A program made the position numbers and the translations under genes. DNA of 64,000 bases from Seohaeicola saemankumensis. Lineage in GTDB: Bacteria > Pseudomonadota > Alphaproteobacteria > Rhodobacterales > Rhodobacteraceae. Position 1 is the stretch's first letter. The number at the start of each line of letters is the position of its first letter. This document shows, piece after piece, positions 24,853 through 32,490 of this stretch. The DNA is taken from the NCBI RefSeq assembly GCF_020171285.1, contig NZ_JAIUZI010000011.1:124001-188000 (forward strand), given 5' to 3'. The notes under the pieces are model-generated. The model was not told the DNA's origin and did not search any database. It saw nothing but the letters and a program-made list of their open reading frames with translations.

Positions 24853-26829
24853 ATGATTACAGAACTCGGCCACTTTTGCCTGATCCTCGCCTTTGTCGTT
24901 GCCATCGTCCAGATGGTGGTTCCGATGATTGGCGCCTCGAAACGCTGGCCCGGCTGGATGGCCGTGGCCGAACCGGCGGCGACGGCGCAGCTGTTGCTGA
25001 CGGCGGCGGCCTTTGGCGCGCTGACCTATGCCTTTGTGACCTCGGATTTCTCGCTGCGGCTGGTGGCGATGAACAGCCATTCGGCCAAGCCGATGCTCTA
25101 CAAGATCAGCGGCGTCTGGGGGAACCACGAGGGCTCGATGCTGCTGTGGGTGCTGATCGTCACGATTTTCGGCGCCTTTGCGGCGTGGTTCGGGGGCGGG
25201 TTGCCGCCGAGCCTGAAGGCGCGGGTGCTGTCGGTGCAGGCGGCGATCGCGGTGGCGTTCTTTGCTTTTATCCTGTTCACCTCGAACCCGTTCCTGCGGC
25301 TGTCGGTGCCGCCCTTTGACGGCGAGGATCTGAACCCCCTGCTGCAGGATCCCGGCCTGGCCTTTCACCCGCCGTTCCTCTACCTCGGCTATGTCGGGTT
25401 GAGCATGGCGTTTTCCTTTGCCGTGGCGGCGCTGATCGAGGGCCGGGTCGATGCGGCCTGGGGCCGCTGGGTGCGGCCCTGGACGCTGGCGGCGTGGATT
25501 TTCCTGACCATTGGCATCGCGCTGGGGTCGTGGTGGGCCTATTACGAGCTGGGCTGGGGCGGGTTCTGGTTCTGGGATCCGGTGGAGAACGCCAGCTTCA
25601 TGCCCTGGCTGCTGGCGGCCGCGCTGCTGCATTCGGCCATCGTGGTGGAGAAGCGCGAGGCGCTGAAAAGCTGGACGATCCTGCTGGCGATCCTGGCGTT
25701 CGGGTTCTCGTTGACGGGCACGTTCATCGTGCGCTCGGGGTTGCTGACTTCGGTCCATGCCTTTGCCAACGATCCTGAACGCGGTGTCTTTATCCTGGGT
25801 ATTCTGGCGCTGTTCACGGGCGGCGCGCTGACGTTGTTCGCGGCGCGGGCGAGCGCGATGGAGGCGCGGGGCGTGTTTTCGGTGGTGAGCCGTGAATCGG
25901 CGCTGCTGGTGAACAACATCCTGCTGGCGGTGGCCTGTTTCGTGGTGTTCTTTGGCACGCTCTGGCCGATCATCGCCGAGATGTTCTTTGACCGGAAGCT
26001 GAGCGTCGGGCCGCCCTATTTCAACGCGGCCTTCACGCCGTTCATGGTGATCCTGGGGCTGATCCTGCCGGTGGGGGCGATGTTGCCGTGGAAACGCGGG
26101 CGACTCGGGCGCACGGCGTGGTCGCTGCGTTATGTCTTTGTGCTGTGCCTGGCGCTGGCCGGGCTGGTGTGGGTCATGCAGACCGGTAACAGCCTGCTGG
26201 GGCCGGTGGGGCTTTTGCTGGGCGCGTGGATCGTGTCGGGCGCGCTGTTTGATCTGTGGTCGCGTACGGGCCGCGCCGGCGGGGCGGGCAAGCGTCTGGG
26301 CCGGCTGTTGCGGCTGCCGCGGGCGGACTGGGGCAAGATGGTGGCGCATTCCGGTCTGGGCATCACGATGTTCGCCATCGCCGGGCTGACCGCCTGGGAG
26401 GTCGAGGACATTCGGGTCACGCAGCTGAACGAACCCTTTGACGTGGGCGGGTTCACGCTGACGCTGGAGCGGGTCGAACGGGTGCGCGGGCCGAACTATT
26501 TCTCGACCATGGGCTTTGTCCGGCTGGAGAAGAACGGGCGCAAGCTGACCGTGCTGCGGCCGGAAAAGCGCGAATACCCGGTGGCCAAGATGCCGACGAC
26601 CGAGGCGGCGATCGATTATCGGTTCCTGCGCGATGTCTATGTGGTGATCGGCGATCGGCAGGATGACGGTGGCTGGACCATGCGGACCTATATCAAGCCG
26701 CTGGCCAACTGGATCTGGGGCGGCTGCATCCTGATGGCGCTGGGGGGCGCGTTGTCGTTGTCGGACCGCCGGTTCCGGGTGGCGGCGGGCGCGCGCAAGG
26801 CACCGAAACAGGGGGTTCCGGCGGAATGA
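24853..26829 (+). CDS. ccmF: Haem lyase subunit CcmF
   Basis: A 658-residue multi-pass inner-membrane protein that ligates haem to apocytochrome c together with CcmH. The WWD-type haem segment is seen as WGGFWFWDPVENASFMPWL, and the N-terminus (ITELGHFCLILAF) and the GSHEGS-like WGNHEGSMLLW are typical. I chose the ATG at 24853 (MITELGHF) rather than the in-frame ATG at 24817 because the family begins there. It overlaps ccmH by the ATGA junction at 26826-26829. Confidence 0.96.
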   Translation: MITELGHFCLILAFVVAIVQMVVPMIGASKRWPGWMAVAEPAATAQLLLTAAAFGALTYAFVTSDFSLRLVAMNSHSAKPMLYKISGVWGNHEGSMLLWVLIVTIFGAFAAWFGGGLPPSLKARVLSVQAAIAVAFFAFILFTSNPFLRLSVPPFDGEDLNPLLQDPGLAFHPPFLYLGYVGLSMAFSFAVAALIEGRVDAAWGRWVRPWTLAAWIFLTIGIALGSWWAYYELGWGGFWFWDPVENASFMPWLLAAALLHSAIVVEKREALKSWTILLAILAFGFSLTGTFIVRSGLLTSVHAFANDPERGVFILGILALFTGGALTLFAARASAMEARGVFSVVSRESALLVNNILLAVACFVVFFGTLWPIIAEMFFDRKLSVGPPYFNAAFTPFMVILGLILPVGAMLPWKRGRLGRTAWSLRYVFVLCLALAGLVWVMQTGNSLLGPVGLLLGAWIVSGALFDLWSRTGRAGGAGKRLGRLLRLPRADWGKMVAHSGLGITMFAIAGLTAWEVEDIRVTQLNEPFDVGGFTLTLERVERVRGPNYFSTMGFVRLEKNGRKLTVLRPEKREYPVAKMPTTEAAIDYRFLRDVYVVIGDRQDDGGWTMRTYIKPLANWIWGGCILMALGGALSLSDRRFRVAAGARKAPKQGVPAE

Positions 26830-27317
26830 GGGGCACGGCACGGCGCGCGGTGGGTTGGAAACCCACCCTACGATGGGCGGCCCTTGTTGCGCTGCTGGCC
26901 GCACCGGTCTGGGCTGTCCAGCCCGACGAGGTGCTGGACGACCCGGCGCTGGAGGCGCGGGCGCGCGAGTTGAGCAAGGATCTGCGGTGCCTGGTGTGCC
27001 GCAACGAGAGCATCGACGAGAGCAACGCGGAGCTGGCGCGCGACCTGCGGGTTCTGGTGCGCGAACGGTTGGTGGCGGGCGACAGCGACGCGGAGGTGAT
27101 CGATTTCGTGGTCGATCGCTATGGCGAATACGTGCTGTTGCGGCCGACCGCCGACGGGTCGAACTGGGTGCTGTGGGCGGCCGGGCCGCTGATGCTGTTG
27201 GTGGCGGGGGCGATGGGGCTGGTGTACCTGCGCGGCCGGTCGCGGGCGCCGGGCCGGCAGGAAAACGCGCTGAGCCCTGAGGAAGAGGCCCGTCTGAAGC
27301 AGATTCTCGACGAGTGA
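26826..27317 (+). CDS. ccmH: Cytochrome c biogenesis protein CcmH
   Basis: A 163-residue periplasmic thiol-disulfide protein that keeps apocytochrome CxxCH reduced for haem attachment. The signal peptide reads LRWAALVALLAAPVWAVQP; the active site LRCLVCRN has C55 and C58. A C-terminal membrane helix (MLLVAGAMGLVYLRG) anchors it. It overlaps ccmF by four bases (ATGA), so the two are probably translationally coupled. The N-terminal 16 residues are partly encoded by a palindromic repeat. Confidence 0.93.
   Translation: MRGTARRAVGWKPTLRWAALVALLAAPVWAVQPDEVLDDPALEARARELSKDLRCLVCRNESIDESNAELARDLRVLVRERLVAGDSDAEVIDFVVDRYGEYVLLRPTADGSNWVLWAAGPLMLLVAGAMGLVYLRGRSRAPGRQENALSPEEEARLKQILDE
26849..26867. 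repeat. 8-bp palindrome inside the ccmH signal-peptide coding region
   Basis: GGTGGGTT-GGA-AACCCACC is a perfect inverted repeat with a three-base loop, directly followed by CTAC. Together it resembles a short GTAGGGTGGGTTTCCAACCCACC element found scattered in many bacterial genomes. It encodes residues 9-14 (VGWKPT), extending the n-region of the signal peptide. Confidence 0.4.
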
Positions 27318-27389
27318 CGCGCGGTTCCCTCTTTGCGCGGCGGGCCGCTTGCGGCACCTTGGCGGGCAAGAGAACGGGAGCACGACGGC

Positions 27390-28163
27390 ATGGACTATCA
27401 GACGATTACCCTTGAGATCACCGACGGGCTGGGGGTTTTGACCCTGAACCGCCCGGACAAGATGAACGCGCTGACCAGCCAGATGCGCGCCGAGATCGAC
27501 TATGCCATGCGGGCCACCGCCAAGGAGGCGCGGGCGATCGTGATCACCGGCGCGGGACGGGCGTTCTGCACCGGTCAGGATCTGGGCGATGCGGGGGGCG
27601 GCAAGCCGGACCTGGAACGCACGCTGCGCGACGAATACGGCCCGATGCTGGAGTCGATCTATGATTGCCCGGTGCCGACGCTGGCGGCGGTCAACGGACC
27701 GGCGGCGGGGGCGGGCGCCAATCTGGCGCTGGCGACGGACGTGGTGATCGCCACCGAGAGCGCCTATTTCCTGCAGGCCTTTACCCGGATCGGGCTGATC
27801 CCGGATGCCGGCGGCACCTGGTTCATGCCGCGCCAGATGGGCATGGCCAAGGCGATGGGCGCGGCGCTGTTCGCGGACAAGATCAGTGCGCGGCAGGCCG
27901 ATGACTGGGGCATGATCTGGGAAGCGGTCGAGGACGAGGCGTTCGACGCCCATTGGCGCGAACGGGCGGCGTTTCTGGCCAATGGGCCCACGGCGGCCTT
28001 TGCAGCGGCGAAAAAGGCGATCCGCAGCACCTATGCCAATTCGCTGCCCGATCAGCTGGCCACCGAGGCGCATTTGCAGGGCGCCTGCGGCAAGTCCCGC
28101 GATTTTCAGGAAGGGGTCGTCGCCTTTATCGAGAAGCGGCCGGCCAAGTTCGAGGGCCGCTGA
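27390..28163 (+). CDS. Enoyl-CoA hydratase/isomerase family protein
   Basis: A 257-residue crotonase-fold enzyme. Seen: LTLNRPDKMNAL, IVITGAGRAFCTGQDLGD (CoA oxyanion hole), VNGPAAGAGANLALATDVVIA, and FTRIGLIPDAGGTWFMPR, a PaaG-like pattern (ring-epoxide isomerase of phenylacetate breakdown). I chose the ATG at 27390 (MDYQTITLEI), ignoring a longer in-frame extension. It sits after ccmH by 72 bases and before the protease gene. The substrate is not certain; a phenylacetate role would fit the indolepyruvate oxidoreductase upstream, but other crotonase roles are possible. Confidence 0.82.
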   Translation: MDYQTITLEITDGLGVLTLNRPDKMNALTSQMRAEIDYAMRATAKEARAIVITGAGRAFCTGQDLGDAGGGKPDLERTLRDEYGPMLESIYDCPVPTLAAVNGPAAGAGANLALATDVVIATESAYFLQAFTRIGLIPDAGGTWFMPRQMGMAKAMGAALFADKISARQADDWGMIWEAVEDEAFDAHWRERAAFLANGPTAAFAAAKKAIRSTYANSLPDQLATEAHLQGACGKSRDFQEGVVAFIEKRPAKFEGR

Positions 28164-28218
28164 CGGGTCCGCCTTGGCGGGTGATTGACTCGGGGGCGGA
28201 AACGGCGTGCCATGTGGC

Positions 28219-29745
28219 ATGGACCAGAGCCGGACATCCCATGCCAGCGCGGCGGTGCTGGAGCATCTGACGGGGCGCAGCCGCGGCAGCTTTGGCTGGA
28301 TCACAGGGGCCGGGGCCGAGGTCTGGCTGGATGACGCGGGGCGGGCGCGGCTGGATGCCGGGACCGGCAGCCTAGCCGCGGTGATCACCCGGAGCGGAAC
28401 CGAATATGACATTGCCGCCGCCGAGGGCGCGCGGCTGTGGGTGAACCGCCAGCCGGTGACACAGGCGCGGCTGGCCAGCGGCGACATGGTGGAATTCGGC
28501 GAGACCGGGCCGCTGTCGCGGTTCCGGGTGTTCGACGATCAGCGCTGTCCGCAGCCGTCGGCGGGGGAGATCCTGGGCGATGCCCTGTCCTATATGCGGG
28601 TCAGCCGCAAGCCGCTGGGGCAGCGCAGCCTGCGGGCCACTGGCGAGACGGTGCGGCGGCTGAGCCATGACACCACACGGCTTTTTCGCGGCGCGGTGAT
28701 CGTCATGCTGTTGTTACTGACAACGGCGGTGGTGATGAACTACCGCGCCGGACGACAATTGCGGGCGGATGTGGAGAGCGGCAATTTGCAGGTGGACGCG
28801 ATCGCCGCCGAGCTGGCGCAGACCCGGCGCGACAGCATCCGGCACAGCGATCTGAACGCGCTGCGAGAGACCACGGCGGAGCGGCTGGACACGCTGGAGG
28901 CGCGGTCGGACGCCAGCCAGCGGGTGATCGGGGCCGCGGCCGGATCGGTGGCGTTCATCCAGGGCGGCTATGGGCTGCGCGACCGTGACAGCGGCGGGAT
29001 GCTGCGCCATGTGCTGGGGCCGGGCGGGGTGCCGATGATGACGCCGGGCGGTCAGCCGCTCTTGTCGCTGGAGGGCACCGGGCCGGTGGCCGAGGTGCAG
29101 ATGACCGGCACCGGATTTGTCCTGAAGGATCAGGGGGTTCTGGTGACCAACCGCCACGTGGCGCTGCCGTGGGAGAGCAACCCGGCGCTGCGGGCGGGCG
29201 GCGATGGGATGGAGCCGGTCATGACCCGGTTCATCGCCTGGTTTCCGGACCGGACGGAACCGGTGGAATTGCGGGTGAAACGGGTCAGCGAGACGGTGGA
29301 CCTGGCGTTGCTGGAACCGGTGACGGCGGTCGATCTGCCGCCGGGGATGGCGGTGTCAGGGGCAGGGGTGCAACCCGGTCAGGCGGTGCTGGTGATGGGC
29401 TATCCCACCGGGCTGATGTCGCTGCTGGCGCAATCGGGGCGCGGGTTTGTCGAAGAGCTGCAGGCGTCGGGCGAGACCGGTTTCTGGCAGGTGGCGGAGC
29501 GGCTGGCGCAGGCCGGGCGGATCTTTCCGCTGTCGAGCCGGGGTATCGTCGGGCAGGTGACCGGTGCGGTGGTGGTCTATGACGCGGAAACCACCCACGG
29601 CGGCAGCGGCGGGCCGGTGCTGAACCTGAACGGAGAGGTGGTGGCGGTCAACACCGCGATCCTGCCGGAATTCGGCGGATCGAACCTGGGCGTGCCGGCG
29701 GGTGAAATCGCGGGGCTGGCCGGGCAGGGTTCACCCGGCCAATAA
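28219..29745 (+). CDS. FHA-like/TM/trypsin-like serine protease
   Basis: A 508-residue protein with three parts. Residues 20-115 (RGSFGWITG.. LWVNRQPVTQARLASGDMVEFGE) resemble a forkhead-associated domain. A membrane helix follows about 158-176 (VIVMLLLLTTAVVMN), then a heptad-like stretch (about 180-240). The C-terminal half is a trypsin-type protease with triad H313 (TNRHV), D361 (VDLALL) and S463 (HGGSGGPV). The topology puts FHA in the cytoplasm and the protease in the periplasm. I chose the ATG at 28219, but a GTG at 28207 is possible. It is next to an opposite-strand methyltransferase gene and shares an operon with ccmH or stands alone. Confidence 0.72.
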   Translation: MDQSRTSHASAAVLEHLTGRSRGSFGWITGAGAEVWLDDAGRARLDAGTGSLAAVITRSGTEYDIAAAEGARLWVNRQPVTQARLASGDMVEFGETGPLSRFRVFDDQRCPQPSAGEILGDALSYMRVSRKPLGQRSLRATGETVRRLSHDTTRLFRGAVIVMLLLLTTAVVMNYRAGRQLRADVESGNLQVDAIAAELAQTRRDSIRHSDLNALRETTAERLDTLEARSDASQRVIGAAAGSVAFIQGGYGLRDRDSGGMLRHVLGPGGVPMMTPGGQPLLSLEGTGPVAEVQMTGTGFVLKDQGVLVTNRHVALPWESNPALRAGGDGMEPVMTRFIAWFPDRTEPVELRVKRVSETVDLALLEPVTAVDLPPGMAVSGAGVQPGQAVLVMGYPTGLMSLLAQSGRGFVEELQASGETGFWQVAERLAQAGRIFPLSSRGIVGQVTGAVVVYDAETTHGGSGGPVLNLNGEVVAVNTAILPEFGGSNLGVPAGEIAGLAGQGSPGQ

Positions 29746-29746
29746 T

Positions 29747-30763
29747 TTACGCGCGGCGGCGGCGGCGGCGGCCTTCGGGCGCCTTGGGTCCGTCTTCGCC
29801 GGTGCCGTCCGAGGCCGAGCTGAATCCGCCGAGCGCGGCGGTGATCTGTTCCAGCGTCGGGCGTTCGCCGCGCGGGCGTTCATCGAGCGCGGCGCGCATC
29901 ATCCGCAGGTGATCGGGCATGGTGCCGCAGCAGCCGCCGATGATCCGGGCACCGGCATCGCGGGCCATGACGGCATATTCCGCCATCAGTTCGGGCGTGC
30001 CGTCATAGTGGATGTGGCCGTCGACATATTTCGGGATGCCGGCGTTGCCCTTGGAGATCAGCGGCATTTCGGTGCCCTGCGCGACAAAACCCAGCACGGT
30101 GCGCAGGATGTCCGAGGCGCCGACGCCGCAATTGGCGCCAAAGGCCAGCGGCGGGTTGGCGAGGTCATCGACCATCTTGACCATATCGGCCGAGGTGACG
30201 CCCATCATGGTGCGACCGGCGGTGTCAAAGCTCATGGTGCCGGCCCAGGGCATGTCGGCCAGCGCAAAGGCCTCGGCGGCGGCGCGGTATTCTTCGGGGG
30301 CGGAGATGGTTTCCAGCCACAGCACGTCTGCGCCGCCCTCTTTCAGACCCTCGGCCTGTTCGTGGAACATTTCCACCGCCAGCGCGTGGCTGAGGGTGCC
30401 GACGGGTTCCATGATTTCGCCGGTGGGGCCGACCGATCCGGCCACCACGACCTTGCGGCTGGCGCGGTCGGCGACATCGCGGCCCAGTTCGGCGCCGACG
30501 CGGTTCAGTTCGCGCACCCGTTTTTGGGCGCTGTGCAGCTTCAGCCGCGAGGCGTTGCCGCCAAAGGTGTTGGTCAGGAAGAGGTCGCTGCCGGCGTCGA
30601 CGGCGCCGCTGTAGAGCGCCTTGATCTTGGCCGGTTCATCGGTGTTCCACAGTTCCGGCGCGTCGCCGGCCATCAGCCCCATGTTGAACAGGTTGGTTCC
30701 GGTGGCGCCGTCGGCCAGAATCACGTCGTGGCTGTCCAGCATTGCGGCAAGGGGATTGGTCAT
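29747..30763 (-). CDS. bmt: Betaine-homocysteine S-methyltransferase family protein
   Basis: A 338-residue zinc-dependent methyltransferase that makes methionine from homocysteine with a methyl donor such as glycine betaine. Seen: DSHDVILADGATGTNLFNMG, ANCGVG and IIGGCCGTMPDHLR, the three cysteines that bind zinc. I chose the ATG at 30763 because the family begins MTNPLAAMLDSH. The C-terminal tail ends with a six-arginine run coded by a (CGG)n tract at 29755-29770. The stop is one base after the protease gene. A strong hairpin lies 57 bases upstream. Confidence 0.85.
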   Translation of the reverse strand: MTNPLAAMLDSHDVILADGATGTNLFNMGLMAGDAPELWNTDEPAKIKALYSGAVDAGSDLFLTNTFGGNASRLKLHSAQKRVRELNRVGAELGRDVADRASRKVVVAGSVGPTGEIMEPVGTLSHALAVEMFHEQAEGLKEGGADVLWLETISAPEEYRAAAEAFALADMPWAGTMSFDTAGRTMMGVTSADMVKMVDDLANPPLAFGANCGVGASDILRTVLGFVAQGTEMPLISKGNAGIPKYVDGHIHYDGTPELMAEYAVMARDAGARIIGGCCGTMPDHLRMMRAALDERPRGERPTLEQITAALGGFSSASDGTGEDGPKAPEGRRRRRRA

Positions 30764-30819
30764 GTCAGCAGGTCCGTCTGGCGTATCGGTGTCCGCGCCG
30801 TCGCGCGCGCAACATTCAA

Positions 30820-30846
30820 GCGCCCCGTCTGTCACGAACGGGGCGC
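30820..30846 (-). promoter_or_regulatory. Strong 5' hairpin upstream of bmt
   Basis: GCGCCCCGT (30820-30828) pairs perfectly with ACGGGGCGC (30838-30846) around a nine-base loop. It is 57-83 bases upstream of the bmt start on the minus strand. No U run follows, so it is probably not a terminator; it may be part of a leader structure. It does not match any SAM or SAH riboswitch I can recall. Confidence 0.35.
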
Positions 30847-30858
30847 CAAGGCAATCTC

Positions 30859-30884
30859 AAAAACCTCATGAACATGATGAGGCA
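30859..30884 (-). terminator. Probable terminator of the zeta protein gene
   Basis: Read on the minus strand, CCTCAT pairs with ATGAGG (30864-30869 and 30877-30882) around a seven-base loop, followed by five U (30859-30863). It lies 46 bases after the zeta stop codon and before bmt. The stem is short (six pairs), so it is a modest terminator. Confidence 0.55.
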
Positions 30885-30929
30885 GGGATCAGGCGGTGGT
30901 CAGCGGCAAAGGCTGACGGGGGCCGCCTG

Positions 30930-31250
30930 TTACAGCTTGGATTCGCTGACCACCTGCAGTTTGGCCTCGGTCAGCAGTTCGGCCATCTTGGCGCGCACGG
31001 TCGCCTCGTCGGTCAGATCGCCGAGGTAGCCCAGAACGGCGTTGACCACATCGTCTTCGCTGACGTTCTGCAGGTCGGTCTTGACCAGCTCGTTGCCGTA
31101 TTTCTTGGCCGCCTCGACGGTTTCGCCCTTGAGCGCGGAGGCCCAGACAGCCATGAACCGGTTGCGGCGCATCCGCGCGATGAATTGTTTTTGCTCATCA
31201 TGGGCGAATTTCGCCTCGAAAGCGGCTTCGCGGTCGTCGAAAGTGGTCAT
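30930..31250 (-). CDS. F1F0-ATP synthase zeta inhibitor subunit (DUF1476)
   Basis: A 106-residue protein beginning MTTFDDREAAFEAKFAHDEQ. This is the alphaproteobacterial DUF1476 family, known in Paracoccus as the zeta subunit that inhibits F1-ATPase through its N-terminal helix. The second half (NELVKTDLQNVSEDDVVNAV, then LTEAKLQVV) is the four-helix part. The start at 31250 is the family start; an upstream extension to 31379 is not conserved-like. It is divergent from purC and far from atp genes, as usual. Confidence 0.93.
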   Translation of the reverse strand: MTTFDDREAAFEAKFAHDEQKQFIARMRRNRFMAVWASALKGETVEAAKKYGNELVKTDLQNVSEDDVVNAVLGYLGDLTDEATVRAKMAELLTEAKLQVVSESKL

Positions 31251-31309
31251 GGGATTCGTCCCCCTGGAAATTTCATGCTCTGCCCTGATATGCCGCCGAA
31301 GACAGCGGA

Positions 31310-31335
31310 TCGCAAGGGGCCGCGCCGCCTTGCGA
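31310..31335. promoter_or_regulatory. 8-bp inverted repeat in the zeta-purC divergent gap
   Basis: TCGCAAGG (31310-31317) and CCTTGCGA (31328-31335) form a perfect dyad around ten bases, in the 158-base gap between the zeta gene and purC. It may be an operator or a leader hairpin for purC. No known purine riboswitch was recognised. Confidence 0.3.
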
Positions 31336-31408
31336 CACTGCGACCCTTGCATTAAGAAGCGGCACGCGCGGGGACTCATCCCCGGGCGGCACCCCCGAGA
31401 GGCTCTCC

Positions 31409-32167
31409 ATGGCGCGACGCAAAAAAATCTACGAAGGCAAAGCCAAGATTCTGTACGAAGGCCCGGAGCCGGGAACCATCGTGCAGTATTTCAAGGACGA
31501 TGCGACCGCGTTCAATGCCGAGAAGAAGGACGTGATCGAAGGCAAGGGGGTTCTGAACAACCGCCTGAGCGAATTCTTCATGACCGGCCTGAACCAGATC
31601 GGCGTGCCGACGCATTTCCTGAAGCGGCTGAACATGCGCGAACAGCTGGTGCGGTCCTGCGAGATCGTGCCGCTGGAAATCATCGTGCGCAACTATGCGG
31701 CCGGGTCGATGAGCAAGCGGCTGGGCATCGACGAGGGTACCCAGCTGCCGCGGCCGATTGTCGAGTATTGCTACAAGGACGATGCCCTGGGCGATCCGCT
31801 GGTCACCGAAGAACACATCGCCGCCTTTGGCTGGGCCAGCCAGCAGGATATGGACGACATCCTGAGCCTGGCGCTGCGGGTCAATGATTTCATGTCCGGC
31901 GTGATGCTGGCGGTCGGGATCCGGCTGGTGGACTTCAAGATCGAGGTCGGGCGGATTTATGACGGTGATTTCCAGCGCCTGGTGGTGGCTGACGAGATCA
32001 GCCCCGACAGCTGCCGGCTGTGGGACATCGAGACCGGTCAGAAGCTGGACAAGGACGTGTTCCGCCGCGATCTGGGCAGCCTGACGGATGCCTATTCCGA
32101 GGTTGCCCGGCGGCTGGGCGTCATGCCCAAGACCGCGCCGGTGACCAAACCGACGCTTATCAACTAG
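31409..32167 (+). CDS. purC: SAICAR synthetase PurC
   Basis: A 252-residue ATP-dependent ligase of purine synthesis. It begins MARRKKIYEGKAKILYEG and shows the ribose/ATP-binding segment VRNYAAGSMSKRLGI, and VDFKIEVGR near the middle. It leads the cluster purC-purS-adh-purQ. AGAGG precedes the ATG at 31409. Confidence 0.97.
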   Translation: MARRKKIYEGKAKILYEGPEPGTIVQYFKDDATAFNAEKKDVIEGKGVLNNRLSEFFMTGLNQIGVPTHFLKRLNMREQLVRSCEIVPLEIIVRNYAAGSMSKRLGIDEGTQLPRPIVEYCYKDDALGDPLVTEEHIAAFGWASQQDMDDILSLALRVNDFMSGVMLAVGIRLVDFKIEVGRIYDGDFQRLVVADEISPDSCRLWDIETGQKLDKDVFRRDLGSLTDAYSEVARRLGVMPKTAPVTKPTLIN

Positions 32168-32259
32168 GTCCGGTGCCCGGAGCGGGCGCCGGATTATGGG
32201 CATTTGAGATCAGACACAAACAGCAAGGCGCTGTTTGCCAGAGACCGAAGGACGCGACG

Positions 32260-32490
32260 ATGAAGGCACGTGTGCATGTGATGCTGAAGACCGGAGTTCT
32301 GGATCCGCAGGGCGAGGCCGTGCGCCACGCGCTGGGGGCGATGGGATTCGACAAGGTGACCGGGGTGCGCCAGGGCAAGGTGATCGACCTGGACCTGGCC
32401 GAAGGCGCCACCGAGGCCGATGTCACCGCGATGTGCGAAAAGCTGCTGGCGAACACCGTGATCGAGAGCTACTCGATCGAGATGAGCTAA
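32260..32490 (+). CDS. purS: Phosphoribosylformylglycinamidine synthase subunit PurS
   Basis: A 76-residue small subunit that bridges PurL and PurQ in the FGAM synthase complex. It begins MKARVHVMLKTGVLDPQGEAVRHAL and has GFDKVTGVRQGKVIDLDL, both typical of PurS. It lies 92 bases after purC. Its stop codon TAA shares its last A with the start codon of the following dehydrogenase (TAATG). Confidence 0.96.
   Translation: MKARVHVMLKTGVLDPQGEAVRHALGAMGFDKVTGVRQGKVIDLDLAEGATEADVTAMCEKLLANTVIESYSIEMS

Noticed and set aside
24190..27369. 1059-codon minus-strand frame
   Set aside because: Antisense to holin, ccmF and ccmH; extreme arginine, proline and histidine content with no domain pattern.
30764..30860. 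SAM or SAH riboswitch upstream of the homocysteine methyltransferase gene
   Set aside because: A strong hairpin is present, but no conserved core sequence of any SAM/SAH class was found.
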